From Dinoroseobacter sp049801095 (GTDB taxonomy: Bacteria; Pseudomonadota; Alphaproteobacteria; Rhodobacterales; Rhodobacteraceae), in assembly GCF_049801095.1 (NCBI RefSeq), contig NZ_JBNAGH010000011.1, positions 18,747 through 82,746 of the forward strand: DNA of 64,000 nt, in the 5' to 3' direction. The position numbers and the translations under genes were made by a program. Below, one piece after another: positions 7,522 to 15,735 of this stretch; position 1 is the stretch's first letter, and every line of letters starts with the position of its first letter. Below the pieces are notes generated by a model. The model worked only from the letters and a program-made list of their open reading frames with translations. It ran no database searches and was not told the DNA's origin.

Positions 7522-8427
7522 TCAGCGCTCGGCTTGATCGCCTCTGACGGGTGCCACGGGGATGGGCTCGTTAACGGTCAACGTTCTGTAGGGAAAGGGA
7601 ATCTCGATCCCGGCTTCATCCAGCGCCGCCTTGACGGACGCCACCACCTGATCCCGGCTTGCCCGAATGTCCACCGGGCGGGAGCCAGTCCACCATGTGA
7701 TCTCGAAGTCGATGGAACTCGCGCCGAACGCCTTGGCGAACACCTGAATATCCCGCACGTCATCCCGGACTAGATCCACCTTGCGCACCGCGGCTTCGAT
7801 CACCTCTCGGGCGTCATCGACATTTTCACCGTAAGCCACACCGCAGATCAGAGTTGCGCGCCGGACGTCGCGGTCCGTGCGCACCGTGACCGGATTGTGG
7901 AACAATTCCGCATTGGGCACCACGACCAGCTGGCCGTCCGTCTGCCGGATATGTGTGTCCCGGATTGTGATGGCCTCGATCTGCCCTTCGACGCCTTCAC
8001 AATGGATGTAGTCTTCGATCTGAAAAGGTTCGCGGAGTAGGATGAGAATGCCGGCGAGGAAATTCTCGAACGTATCCTTGAAGGCGAAACCGATCGCGAC
8101 CGACCCGAGACCAAGCGTGGTCAAAGCACGCGCGGGGGTAACGGTGGGGAACACCACAGTGAGCGCGATGAGCCCCCCGATCAGCCAAAAGGTCACCGAG
8201 CTCAACAATTGCAGAACATCGATCAGGTTGCGTCGCATGCGGGCGCGTGATCCGATACGTCGGATGATGCCATGGGCGACCTTTACCGCGAGCGCGGTCA
8301 GCAACACCACACAGAGTGCGATACCGAGCCGCGGCAGGGCCGCGATCGCGGCCTGAAGCCAGCCATTCACTTGATCTAAGAGAGGGACGAGCGCGCCGTC
8401 GGGCACCAGTTCTGTGATCTGTTCCAT
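7522..8427 (-). CDS. MscS-family mechanosensitive channel, compact form
   Basis: A 301-residue protein with about three N-terminal helices, then the pore-lining helix and beta domain: LGLGSVAIGFAFKDTFENFLAGILIL is the TM3 Gly/Ala pattern, followed by FQIEDYI and the C-terminal alpha/beta vestibule (to about 290). Predicted to release solutes on osmotic down-shock. Single gene behind an EcfG-type promoter. A second, longer MscS relative lies at 16.2 kb. Confidence 0.9.
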   Translation of the reverse strand: MEQITELVPDGALVPLLDQVNGWLQAAIAALPRLGIALCVVLLTALAVKVAHGIIRRIGSRARMRRNLIDVLQLLSSVTFWLIGGLIALTVVFPTVTPARALTTLGLGSVAIGFAFKDTFENFLAGILILLREPFQIEDYIHCEGVEGQIEAITIRDTHIRQTDGQLVVVPNAELFHNPVTVRTDRDVRRATLICGVAYGENVDDAREVIEAAVRKVDLVRDDVRDIQVFAKAFGASSIDFEITWWTGSRPVDIRASRDQVVASVKAALDEAGIEIPFPYRTLTVNEPIPVAPVRGDQAER

Positions 8428-8435
8428 GCTCTCTC

Positions 8436-8461
8436 AACGCAAGCGGCACGCTCGGCGTTCC
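8436..8461 (-). promoter_or_regulatory. EcfG-type promoter for the compact MscS gene
   Basis: Minus strand GGAAC-N17-CGTT, starting 9 bp upstream of the start codon. Confidence 0.65.
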
Positions 8462-8480
8462 CGATAGCCGCACTAAACGC

Positions 8481-8508
8481 AAAAAGCCCGGACGCAGAGG
8501 TCCGGGCT
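8481..8508 (-). terminator. Rho-independent terminator of the 93-aa gene
   Basis: An AGCCCGGAC/GTCCGGGCT stem is followed on the minus strand by TTTTT. Confidence 0.8.
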
Positions 8509-8531
8509 CTTGGGGCGGAATGATCGTGGGA

Positions 8532-8813
8532 TTAGTTGGCGGTCACGGTGTTGGCGCTCTCGGTGTTCAGGAAACCGGTTTCGGCGCGCTGTTCTTCCTC
8601 AGGGGTTTCGATCTCGAGGGTGGGAACGGTCACAGTGGTCTCACCCACCGAGACATCACCCACTTCGGCCTCGAACTCCGGTAGATTGCCACCTTCGATG
8701 GTCACATCCGGCAGCGCGGCCTCTTCGGTCTGGTCGATATCGACCATGTAGACGGTCCCGGCCACAAGCATGACGGCAGCGACAGCGGCGGCAACAACAT
8801 AGGGGGTTTTCAT
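8532..8813 (-). CDS. Small exported or membrane-anchored acidic protein
   Basis: A 93-residue protein with an N-terminal hydrophobic segment (about residues 5-24) and a very acidic, Thr/Val/Glu-rich tail expected in the periplasm. No cleavage motif is compelling, so it may stay anchored. No family recognised. Own promoter (EcfG type) and terminator. Confidence 0.72.
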   Translation of the reverse strand: MKTPYVVAAAVAAVMLVAGTVYMVDIDQTEEAALPDVTIEGGNLPEFEAEVGDVSVGETTVTVPTLEIETPEEEQRAETGFLNTESANTVTAN

Positions 8814-8847
8814 CGGGGTACTCCTTTGTAATCTCGTATATACTGGA

Positions 8848-8872
8848 AACGCTTTCGTCTTGATAACGTTCC
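8848..8872 (-). promoter_or_regulatory. EcfG-type promoter for the 93-aa gene
   Basis: Minus strand GGAAC-N16-CGTT, 35 bp upstream of the start codon. Confidence 0.78.
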
Positions 8873-8912
8873 CTTTTTTCGTGCTCTGATTCAGAAGAGG
8901 CGAGGTTTCGGA

Positions 8913-9221
8913 TCAGCTGCGTGGACGCAGTGCGAGGCCGACCAGCACGCCCAGACCCACAGCCCCAGCCAGAGCTGCACCGGGATGTTCGCGCACGAAC
9001 CGGGTGCCCTCCTCGGTAGCGGTTGTCACGGCGCGAGAGACTTCTGCACCCAAGTCATCGGTCACGCGTTGCAGGTCCTGAAGGTTCGCATCCATCTGGG
9101 CCTTGCTACGCTCCGCCATGTCGGAAAACGTCTCGGAGGCCTTATCCATGGTGGTCTTCTCACCAGCCTGGGCGGCTTGGGGCAGCGGCGGTGTATCGGT
9201 GTTGTACTCGGCGAAGGACAT
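8913..9221 (-). CDS. DUF883/ElaB-like membrane-anchored protein
   Basis: A 102-residue protein: amphipathic, probably coiled-coil helix (about residues 30-75, SETFSDMAERSKAQMDANLQ), then VREHPGAALAGAVGLGVLVG, the Gly-rich C-terminal membrane anchor of the ElaB/YqjD/DUF883 group. E. coli relatives bind stationary-phase ribosomes at the inner membrane. Two tandem ATGs occur; the second (9221) has better spacing to AGGAG. Confidence 0.82.
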   Translation of the reverse strand: MSFAEYNTDTPPLPQAAQAGEKTTMDKASETFSDMAERSKAQMDANLQDLQRVTDDLGAEVSRAVTTATEEGTRFVREHPGAALAGAVGLGVLVGLALRPRS

Positions 9222-9252
9222 CATCTTCTCCTGTGTGTTGTTTCGCTGACAA

Positions 9253-9277
9253 AACGTGCCCGCTCGCGATTGGTTCC
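9253..9277 (-). promoter_or_regulatory. EcfG-type promoter for the DUF883-like gene
   Basis: Minus strand GGAAC-N16-CGTT, 32 bp upstream of the start. Confidence 0.78.
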
Positions 9278-9312
9278 GACTTTCTCACACCGGGTGCCGG
9301 TCTGGGGATCCG

Positions 9313-9338
9313 GGAACCTTTGCCGCGGGCCGCACGTT
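9313..9338 (+). promoter_or_regulatory. EcfG-type promoter for the DUF1328 gene
   Basis: Plus strand GGAAC-N17-CGTT, 40 bp upstream of the ATG and divergent from the DUF883-like promoter only 35 bp away. Confidence 0.78.
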
Positions 9339-9378
9339 GGGTGCCCGTAACCTCGAACAATTCTGAAAGGACCTCATC

Positions 9379-9540
9379 ATGTTGGGTTGGGCTCTTACCT
9401 TCCTCATCGTTGCCATCGTCGCCGCTGTGTTCGGTTTCGGAGGTATTGCATCCGCGAGCGCCGGAATTGCACAGATCCTCTTTGTCATCTTCATCATTCT
9501 TGCGGTCGCAACCTTCGTCCTCCGCGCCGTACGGAGCTGA
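9379..9540 (+). CDS. DUF1328 (YtjA-like) small membrane protein
   Basis: A 53-residue protein starting MLGWALTFLIVAIVAAVFGF and containing GGIASASAGIAQILFVIF: two hydrophobic helices with the Gly/Ala turn of DUF1328. GAAAGGA lies 8 bp before the ATG. This small family is widespread and often stress-induced; function unknown. Flanked by an EcfG-type promoter and a strong terminator. Confidence 0.88.
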   Translation: MLGWALTFLIVAIVAAVFGFGGIASASAGIAQILFVIFIILAVATFVLRAVRS

Positions 9541-9576
9541 CATGCGCAGACCCAGGACCGCAGGGCGGTCTGACTG

Positions 9577-9610
9577 AAAGCCCCATCTGGATGACACCAG
9601 ATGGGGCTTT
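9577..9610. terminator. Bidirectional rho-independent terminator
   Basis: A 14-bp stem (AAAGCCCCATCTGG/CCAGATGGGGCTTT) with a 6-base loop and T tract, between the convergent DUF1328 and AI-2E transporter genes. Confidence 0.9.
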
Positions 9611-9611
9611 T

Positions 9612-10631
9612 TTAGGTCTGCTGGGGTTGCGGAGCGGGGGAATGCGACAGCCGAAATCGCGGCGACAGTGCCGCGTAGAGCCACAACAGCATCGGGAGCG
9701 CGACAATCGCGCCGATGGGTCCCCAAAGCCAAAGGCCAAATACGATCGCAATGAAGATGACGAGCGGGCTCATCCTCAATTGCTGTCCCACAACGGCTGG
9801 CGTGGCGAATTGTGCCTCGGTCAGATTGAGGCAGAGAAACGCAAAGACCGGCAACACTGTCATCGCGCCAGAGAACTGCATGAGGCCTGCGATCAGCAAC
9901 CCGACCATCACGAGGATCGGCCCGAGATAGATCACGAAGTTTAGAACGCCTGCGGCAAACCCCCAAAGGATTGCGTTCTCAAGGCCAATCACGCTGAGAA
10001 CAAAGGCCGTGGCAATCCCGAGCCCGGTATTCACAAGGGTTACAGTTGCAAAGTAGCGCGACACCGCACGATCTGCGCGAAAAAGCCTGTCACGGAAGCT
10101 TCCCGCGTTGTCGTAGAGGTCGTTGCGCGCCAGCACGAAGAAGAAGAGCGTGCCCACGAACACGAGCATCTGTGCGCCGAAGTTCGGGGCAAGCAACAGG
10201 GCATCCATCACGGTTGGCACGCTTTCCCCAAGATCGATTTCAGACTCCGTGCCCACGGTGCGCTCGATCTCGGCGCTCAGCTCCTCGATGCCCCGCAGAG
10301 CATTGGACAGCGTCTCGGCCCAGTTCTGCATCTCAGCGCGGATCTTGGGGAGCTTGGCCACAAGCGAGGATGTGAGAGGTTCCAGAGCCAGGAAGAACGC
10401 GACAATACCGAGGCAAGCCGTTCCGAGCGCGGACAGCGCAACAATGACCCGAGGAATGCCGTAGCGGCTCAGTTTGTCGGCTACGGGTGAGACGACAACG
10501 CCCACCACGAGCCCGAAGACGATCGGGGCAAGGATGGGCTTGGCAAGAAAGAGAGATGCTGCCCCTCCCATGATGGTGAGGAGGAGCAGCATGACACGCG
10601 CACTGCGTTCGGACAAAAGAAGGTTCAGCAT
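9612..10631 (-). CDS. AI-2E family transporter (PerM-like)
   Basis: A 339-residue membrane protein with about eight helices, a central amphipathic region (about residues 90-135) and the family-typical C-terminal block (FAAGVLNFVIYLGPILVMVG, then PLVIFIAIVFGLWLWGPIGA). Family members export AI-2 or exchange ions; the substrate here is unknown. Last gene of a four-gene EcfG-type operon, 33 bp behind DUF3618. Confidence 0.88.
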   Translation of the reverse strand: MLNLLLSERSARVMLLLLTIMGGAASLFLAKPILAPIVFGLVVGVVVSPVADKLSRYGIPRVIVALSALGTACLGIVAFFLALEPLTSSLVAKLPKIRAEMQNWAETLSNALRGIEELSAEIERTVGTESEIDLGESVPTVMDALLLAPNFGAQMLVFVGTLFFFVLARNDLYDNAGSFRDRLFRADRAVSRYFATVTLVNTGLGIATAFVLSVIGLENAILWGFAAGVLNFVIYLGPILVMVGLLIAGLMQFSGAMTVLPVFAFLCLNLTEAQFATPAVVGQQLRMSPLVIFIAIVFGLWLWGPIGAIVALPMLLWLYAALSPRFRLSHSPAPQPQQT

Positions 10632-10664
10632 CGGGTCATCCGCAACCGACAGCGCGGGGTCAGG

Positions 10665-11426
10665 TCAGTGGCTGGCATAGTGACCGTTCAGGTTCCGCAG
10701 CGGTTGCGCCCGATTGACATCTCCAGCCTGCGGATCGGCTTTGAGCGCGTCCATTTCTCCGCGCACAAGGTCCGAGGCTGCAGCGATCAACCGGTCGCGA
10801 TGCGCGCCCAGGAGGTCGTCTTCGCGCCGGGTGCTGGGCAAGGCCGACGCAATCAGGGCGCCGATCCCGAAAGCCGCCGCGCCAAAGGCCAGCGGTTGGC
10901 GACCATAGGCGGCGCCGGCCTTGCGGGTGGCACGTTCGGCGCGTTCTTCGATCTTCATCTGGGTTTCGATCGCCTGGTGGCGCAGTTTCAAAACCTTGCC
11001 GCGGGCCTCGGGTGACAGATGCTCCAGCCCGGCATCCACAGCCGCTCGCAGGCGGCGCGATGATACGGCTGGTCGCCGCTCGCCCGTGGCAGAACTGCGG
11101 ATCCGGGCATCTGCTTGGGCCACACGGGCGTCGAAGCCATCCATGGCCGCCTCGGGCGCCACGGCACGCCGCGGCGCGGCCGCCGCTCCGCGCGAACCGG
11201 CTCCGCTCAGCAGCAGGGCCAGACCCGCGCCAACAAGGGCGAAGGCCGCCGGGTTCTTCCTCGCTTCGCCCCAGAGCTGCTGACCGACTTCGAGCGCGTA
11301 GCCCTCAGCGGTACTCGACAGGCGCTCGGGGGCAAGAGTGTTACTCAACGCGTCGAGAGACTGTGTAAGAGCGGCGCGGTCATGGGCCAGGCGGCGCTCC
11401 ATCTGGTCAAGCTTGTCTTCAGACAT
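10665..11426 (-). CDS. DUF3618-domain membrane protein
   Basis: A 253-residue protein. The N-terminus (KLDQMERRLAHDRAALTQSL) is the DUF3618 helix; a hydrophobic stretch (about 62-77, AAFALVGAGLALLLSGAGS) follows; the long Ala/Arg-rich remainder has a second hydrophobic segment (about 180-197). Overlaps the holin-like gene by 8 bp. Function unknown; such genes commonly sit with DUF883- and holin-like neighbours, as here. Confidence 0.8.
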   Translation of the reverse strand: MSEDKLDQMERRLAHDRAALTQSLDALSNTLAPERLSSTAEGYALEVGQQLWGEARKNPAAFALVGAGLALLLSGAGSRGAAAAPRRAVAPEAAMDGFDARVAQADARIRSSATGERRPAVSSRRLRAAVDAGLEHLSPEARGKVLKLRHQAIETQMKIEERAERATRKAGAAYGRQPLAFGAAAFGIGALIASALPSTRREDDLLGAHRDRLIAAASDLVRGEMDALKADPQAGDVNRAQPLRNLNGHYASH

Positions 11427-11817
11427 CTGTCGCCTCCTTGATCTCCGCAACATCGCGTTTGAGGTTTTCTGCCGTCCGCTCGGGCACAAGCGCCTCGGGC
11501 TTGAGACGCGCTTTGCCGGCAAACATCAGGGCAATCGCAACAACCAGCAGGACACCCGCGACGATCAGCGCGGCGGTGCCAAGGGTCAGACCCGTCATGG
11601 CAAGATAGTCGACCACCGCGGCGGCCAGCGTGTTCAGAGCCACAAGGGCTGTCAGTGCGGCGACGCCGATCATCGCAAGTCCGGTCCCGGCCCTGGACAG
11701 CGACGTGGTCAGCTCTGCCCGGGCCAGGGCGATCTCATCCTGAACGAGCGTTGTGAATTGGCGCAGCGCATTCACGAAATGCGACGGCGCCTGTTTGATC
11801 TCCTCCGAATGGCTCAT
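11419..11817 (-). CDS. Phage-holin-superfamily (DUF1469-like) membrane protein
   Basis: A 132-residue protein: amphipathic N-terminal helix (about 15-45, FTTLVQDEIALARAELTTSL), two transmembrane helices (about 48-72, 77-100) and a charged tail. This is the pattern of the Holin_X/DUF1469 family. These are chromosomal envelope proteins despite the name; no phage context is present. Overlaps both neighbours by a few bases, so translationally coupled. Confidence 0.8.
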   Translation of the reverse strand: MSHSEEIKQAPSHFVNALRQFTTLVQDEIALARAELTTSLSRAGTGLAMIGVAALTALVALNTLAAAVVDYLAMTGLTLGTAALIVAGVLLVVAIALMFAGKARLKPEALVPERTAENLKRDVAEIKEATDV

Positions 11818-12323
11818 GCGGCACCTCGCGCCGCAAGATCCACTGAACCGGTTGTGCCCCAGACATCTTCACTGCCATGGGGAGCAACAGACTCGGGATG
11901 GTGCGGGGTTGCGGGGCGTGCCTCGTCGTGGGGCGGGCGCGCCTTGAGGAACCGCGTTGCCGCAAGCCCCAGCAACGCCGCACCGCCAATGAAGATCGCC
12001 GGGTTCTCGCGGGCAAAACCACTCACGTTGCGGGCCAGCCGGTCAAGATCGGTGGTCCGGACCTGCGCGGCGACCTGCTCCAGCGCATCGGCCACCTGAC
12101 CCGCCGCCTGAGCCTGGATTGTGCCTGCATCGAACTCTCGAGCGGCCGCATCCGCGGCGTTGGCCACCTTCTGCGTCTCGTCGGCAGCTTTGGCGCGCAA
12201 GTCTTCGGCACGACCCTGCATCTCTTGTGCAACCTGCGTCTTGGCTTCCTTGGCCGCATCGCGAACCTGCGCGCGCGCGGTGTCAGCAAGGGACGAAGAG
12301 GTCTCGGTGTCATGATGCGTCAT
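11814..12323 (-). CDS. DUF883-like coiled-coil membrane protein
   Basis: A 169-residue protein with a long Ala/Glu/Lys-rich helix (about residues 10-120) resembling LEA-like or DUF883-type coiled coils, and a hydrophobic segment (about 118-135, ENPAIFIGGAALLGLAATRF) near the C-terminus. ATG 12323 chosen: AGGAGG lies 6 bp upstream. First gene of the operon through the holin-like, DUF3618 and AI-2E genes. Confidence 0.78.
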   Translation of the reverse strand: MTHHDTETSSSLADTARAQVRDAAKEAKTQVAQEMQGRAEDLRAKAADETQKVANAADAAAREFDAGTIQAQAAGQVADALEQVAAQVRTTDLDRLARNVSGFARENPAIFIGGAALLGLAATRFLKARPPHDEARPATPHHPESVAPHGSEDVWGTTGSVDLAARGAA

Positions 12324-12356
12324 GGCATCCTCCTGCTTGTTAACATTCACCGAGCT

Positions 12357-12382
12357 AACGTTGCCGCGAAGGATTGGGTTCC
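12357..12382 (-). promoter_or_regulatory. EcfG-type promoter of the DUF883/holin/DUF3618/AI-2E operon
   Basis: Minus strand GGAAC-N17-CGTT, 34 bp upstream of the first ATG. Confidence 0.8.
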
Positions 12383-12541
12383 GAAATTGCGCCGAATGGG
12401 CTTCGCCGTCACAACCATTAAACAGAATGCGCCCGCATCGCAGCGGAGCGGGAAATACAGGAGTTGGTCATTCCGCAATGCTTTGAGACTCTCCGTTTCC
12501 TCCCTTGCTGACAGAAAACAAACACCGACCTGAACTTTTTC

Positions 12542-12567
12542 GGAACCAAGTTCGGGGGGCTCGTGTT
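12542..12567 (+). promoter_or_regulatory. Probable EcfG-type promoter for the 156-aa secreted protein
   Basis: Plus strand GGAAC-N17-TGTT, one base off the consensus -10, 62 bp upstream of the GTG start. Confidence 0.55.
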
Positions 12568-12629
12568 GGGGATGCAAGTGGCACGGTGGATCCGGGCCAC
12601 ATGACAGTAACCGTAAAAGGAGTTTCACC

Positions 12630-13100
12630 GTGAAACGCATTCTGACCTACACCACCGCCCTGACCCTGCTGGCCGCGCCGGTGATGGCTGACACGAAAGT
12701 GGAGGTGACGGCTGACGCGAAAATGGATCTGGTGCGCGGCGTCCAGCAGACCCTGAACGACTACAGCATTGCCTTTGATGCCGACGCGCTCTCCATGGAG
12801 CAGCTGGCCGAGATCAAGGCGCTGGACCTGACCGAAGAGAATTTCACGCAGCAGCGTCTGGAACAGATCGTCGGCGTGAGCGCGTCCGACACCGCTGTTG
12901 ACGGCTATGTTTCCGCACCGGACGTCGAGGTCGAGGTGGAGCTGCCGGAGAGCGACGTGGTGCAGGGCATCCTGGACGAATACGACATCGCGGTTGACGC
13001 AGACACTCTGTCCAATGAGACGAAGGCCGAGATTCTCGCCCTGGACACCGAAGACGAAAACTTCACCAAGGAACGCCTTGAGCAGATCGTTTTCGGGTAA
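12630..13100 (+). CDS. Secreted acidic protein with two internal repeats
   Basis: A 156-residue protein with a Sec signal peptide (cleavage likely after PVMA at residue 20). Two copies of a roughly 47-residue unit follow: residues about 34-81 and 108-155, each with a Y-I-FDADALS or Y-I-VDADTLS segment and then EENFTQQRLEQIV or DENFTKERLEQIV. No known family. Start is GTG at 12630, supported by AAAAGGAG 7 bp upstream. Confidence 0.8.
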   Translation: MKRILTYTTALTLLAAPVMADTKVEVTADAKMDLVRGVQQTLNDYSIAFDADALSMEQLAEIKALDLTEENFTQQRLEQIVGVSASDTAVDGYVSAPDVEVEVELPESDVVQGILDEYDIAVDADTLSNETKAEILALDTEDENFTKERLEQIVFG

Positions 13101-13106
13101 CCGAAC

Positions 13107-13194
13107 TTCGGGGGGAGTGTAGTGTGTGTCCCCCGAATGAGCGTGCGAGTTTCATAACTTCAGTGCGCGGGGGCGTCCTTCGGGGCGCCCCTTT
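13107..13194 (+). terminator. Tandem hairpins terminating the 156-aa gene
   Basis: A TTCGGGGG/CCCCCGAA hairpin (13107-13137) is followed by a 9-bp stem closed by a TTCG loop (13170-13191) and TTT. The second is the better rho-independent candidate. Confidence 0.65.
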
Positions 13195-13230
13195 CGCGTG
13201 ACGACTTACCAATCATGGAAGGAGCGCCTC

Positions 13231-14211
13231 GTGCGTGTTTTCGCCTGTCCTGACTGTGGGAGCCCGGTTTACTTCGAGAACTTGCGGTGCGGTTGTGGGT
13301 TTGAGATCAGCTACGATCCGGTGGCCGAGGCAATGGTGCAGCGCACCCGATCCTGCGCCAATCGCGCGGTGATCGCATGTAACTGGCAGCCAGAGGAAGA
13401 TGGCGCGCTCTGCCCGTCCTGCGCGATGACCAATACGCGTCCGGACCTCAGCGTCGAGGGCAATGACGTCCTTTGGCAGCGGGCCGAAGCGGCCAAGCGT
13501 CAGGTCCTGTCTCAGCTGATGTCGCTTGGCTGGTTTACTTCGCAGGATCTTGGCGCGCGGCCAGTGTTTGACCTGCTTGCGGAGCAAACGGCTCAAGGCC
13601 AGATACAGCCGATGATGGGGCATTTGAACGGGTGCATCACAATCAATGTCGCCGAGGCAAACCCCGCAGAAATCGTTGCCCGGCGTGAGGAATTTGACGA
13701 ACCCTTTCGCACGATGATCGGGCATTTTCGCCACGAGATCGCGCATTTTCTGTTTCTCAGATTGTCTGAGCTTCCAAATTTTTCGGACCGATTTCGGTGC
13801 CTCTTTGGGGATGAGCGAACGGACTACGCCCAGGCTCTGGCACAGTACCACGATGCTGGTGCGCGCCCGAAATGGCGGGAGGCGCACATCACGCGCTATG
13901 CGGCGAGCCACCCCCATGAAGACTGGGCTGAAACCGCCGCGCACGCGCTTCACTTACGCGACGTGGTCGAGAGCGCGGGCGCCGTCAATCTGGGGCCAAA
14001 AGCCATGCCAGATGACGCTGAGCACGCGATTGCCACAGCTCTCGACCTGACACTTGCGCTGAACCACGTGAACCGGTCCATGGGGCTTGGCGATCTCTAT
14101 CCGTTTGTCGTTTCCCCAGATGTGCGTGCCAAGCTGCGCTTTGCCTTTAAGGCGCTGTCTGAAGGTCCTGTTCCTGATCGGACTGCGACCCGACCCGGCG
14201 CGCAGGGATGA
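13231..14211 (+). CDS. Putative zinc-binding metallopeptidase with N-terminal zinc ribbon
   Basis: A 326-residue protein. N-terminal Cys pairs (CPDCG near residue 6, CGCG, then CPSC near 68) suggest zinc ribbons. The central HEIAH (His168-Glu169-His172) is the HExxH zincin motif, and HPHEDWAETAAHAL (about 227-240) likely supplies the third ligand. Matches the small alphaproteobacterial family annotated as putative zinc-binding metallopeptidase. I chose GTG 13231, with GGAAGGAG just upstream, over GTG 13198. Confidence 0.8.
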   Translation: MRVFACPDCGSPVYFENLRCGCGFEISYDPVAEAMVQRTRSCANRAVIACNWQPEEDGALCPSCAMTNTRPDLSVEGNDVLWQRAEAAKRQVLSQLMSLGWFTSQDLGARPVFDLLAEQTAQGQIQPMMGHLNGCITINVAEANPAEIVARREEFDEPFRTMIGHFRHEIAHFLFLRLSELPNFSDRFRCLFGDERTDYAQALAQYHDAGARPKWREAHITRYAASHPHEDWAETAAHALHLRDVVESAGAVNLGPKAMPDDAEHAIATALDLTLALNHVNRSMGLGDLYPFVVSPDVRAKLRFAFKALSEGPVPDRTATRPGAQG

Positions 14212-14224
14212 GTCTGACCTCGCG

Positions 14225-14249
14225 GGAACGCTTGGGTCTCTGATGCGTT
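14225..14249 (+). promoter_or_regulatory. EcfG-type promoter for the CsbD gene
   Basis: Plus strand GGAAC-N16-CGTT, 57 bp upstream of the ATG. Confidence 0.8.
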
Positions 14250-14306
14250 AACCCAGTAGCCTCAATACGGCGCATCAGATGGAAAACCAGATCAAAGGAG
14301 CTCAGC

Positions 14307-14504
14307 ATGAATTGGGATCAAATCGAAGGTGAATGGAAGCAATTCAAAGGCAAGGTTCAGGATGAGTGGGGCAAGCTGACCGGCGACGAAATCGACCGGA
14401 TCGATGGCAACCGCGAACGCCTCGAAGGCACAATTCAGTCCAAATACGGAAAGACGAAGGAAGACGCCAAGAAAGAGGTCGACCGCTGGCTCGAAGACGC
14501 CTGA
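14307..14504 (+). CDS. CsbD family stress protein
   Basis: A 65-residue, highly charged protein with the CsbD signature: MNWDQIEGEWKQFKGKVQDE and EWGKLTGDEIDRIDG. CsbD proteins are small soluble general-stress proteins in both Gram-positives and Proteobacteria, with unknown mechanism. AAAGGAG precedes the ATG. The upstream EcfG-type promoter agrees with known control of this family. Confidence 0.93.
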   Translation: MNWDQIEGEWKQFKGKVQDEWGKLTGDEIDRIDGNRERLEGTIQSKYGKTKEDAKKEVDRWLEDA

Positions 14505-14532
14505 GCCTTCAGCCTTGTTGTCAGCAAAAAAG

Positions 14533-14562
14533 AGAGCCGGATCACAGGATCCGGCTCTTTTT
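14533..14562. terminator. Bidirectional rho-independent terminator
   Basis: An AGAGCCGGATC/GATCCGGCTCT stem with a 4-base loop, A tract before and T tract after, between the convergent CsbD and YihY genes. Confidence 0.9.
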
Positions 14563-14602
14563 GGTTTGCGTTGGACGTGGCTTCTGGAGAGTGCTTCGTC
14601 TG

Positions 14603-15544
14603 CTACGACATTTGGGCTTCGCCGACCGTGTCCGCCATGGTTGCACCGCGCTTGCCCATGGGCTTGGGGGCACCGATCGTCGTGTCCACTTTGGTCTGAT
14701 GCTCAACCTCGGCGTTCAACTGGCCGCCGATCAGAACAACGAAGGAGGTCAGCCAGAGCCAGAGCAACAGGATGATCACCCCGGCCAAAGCGCCAAAGCT
14801 CTCATTGTAGCTGGCGAAATTGGCGACATAGATCGTGAAGCCGACGGACGCGACGACCCAACCGATACTCGCGAAGATCGAGCCGGGAGAAAGCCAGCGC
14901 CACTGGGCGTTGGTCCGCGATGGACCAAAGCGGTAGATCACGGCAAGCCCCACGGTCAGAAAGCCGAGCATGACCAGCCACGCGGCGATCTGCGCGGCCC
15001 AGAAGGCAAAGCCACCGGACGACACCAGGGCCAGAACCGCTGGCAGGATGGCCAAGACGAGGCTGGCGAGTATTGCGCCCAGCACCGCCAGCGCAGTGAT
15101 GCCGATAACCTGCAGCGTCTTGGTGGCAAAGCCGCGCTTTTCTTCTTCATCATAAGCGATGTTGAGCCCGACAAAGAGGGTATTTACCCCGCGTGACGCG
15201 GACCAGAGCGCGAGGCCGATGGAAACGGCAAGAGCCAACCCGAGACCATTGGATCTGGACACTTCAGTTGCCTGGCCGATCACGATTTCAAGCACTTCGG
15301 GCGGGACGATGCCCCGCAGTTGCTCCATTTGCGACAGGATCGTGCCCGGGTCGAGGAGCAATCCACCTATTGCCAGAACGGCTGTGATCGAGGGGAAAAG
15401 GGCGAGCATCGAAAAGAAGGCGACACCGGCCGCCACGAGGCTCAAGCGTTCTTCGACAATGCGGGTCTTGATCCTCAACAGGATATCGTACCATCCCTCA
15501 AGTGGGATCTCGGAGGGGCGATTGGCGTCTCTTCCACGTGTCAC
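14603..15544 (-). CDS. YihY/BrkB (virulence factor BrkB) family membrane protein
   Basis: A 313-residue protein with about six helices and family marks: ERLSLVAAGVAFFSMLALFP early, a central SASRGVNTLFVGLNIAYDEE, and a late LWLWLTSFVVLIGGQLNAE. Once misnamed ribonuclease BN; now seen as a membrane transporter-like family of unknown substrate. Start set at GTG 15544, with GGGAG 7 bp upstream, because the ATG-initiated form adds about 40 poorly ordered residues across the promoter. Confidence 0.87.
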   Translation of the reverse strand: MTRGRDANRPSEIPLEGWYDILLRIKTRIVEERLSLVAAGVAFFSMLALFPSITAVLAIGGLLLDPGTILSQMEQLRGIVPPEVLEIVIGQATEVSRSNGLGLALAVSIGLALWSASRGVNTLFVGLNIAYDEEEKRGFATKTLQVIGITALAVLGAILASLVLAILPAVLALVSSGGFAFWAAQIAAWLVMLGFLTVGLAVIYRFGPSRTNAQWRWLSPGSIFASIGWVVASVGFTIYVANFASYNESFGALAGVIILLLWLWLTSFVVLIGGQLNAEVEHQTKVDTTIGAPKPMGKRGATMADTVGEAQMS

Positions 15545-15589
15545 GACGGTCTCCCTTGCTGTGGCAATTCGGAATGAAGCTGCTGAACC

Positions 15590-15615
15590 AACGTGCAACC
15601 CGCCGCGTGGGTTCC
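15590..15615 (-). promoter_or_regulatory. EcfG-type promoter for the YihY gene
   Basis: Minus strand GGAAC-N17-CGTT, 46 bp upstream of the chosen GTG start, which it supports. Confidence 0.75.
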
Positions 15616-15673
15616 CCGCAAGCGTCACCGGTTGCTGCGCTCTTAGGTCGGCACGGCAAGGCGCACGCATGCC

Positions 15674-15697
15674 AAAGGCGGCGCCGACGCCGCCTTT
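15674..15697 (-). terminator. Hairpin, probable terminator of the SpoIIAA-like gene
   Basis: A 10-bp perfect stem AAAGGCGGCG/CGCCGCCTTT with a 4-base loop; the minus-strand T run is only three bases, so termination is moderate. Confidence 0.5.
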
Positions 15698-15735
15698 GCA
15701 GGGACTTTCAGAAGACTGATGTCAGTTCAGCTCGT

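Noticed and set aside
11419..11817. Prophage, based on the holin-like gene
   Set aside because: No other phage gene nearby; the holin/DUF1469 family is a common chromosomal envelope family.
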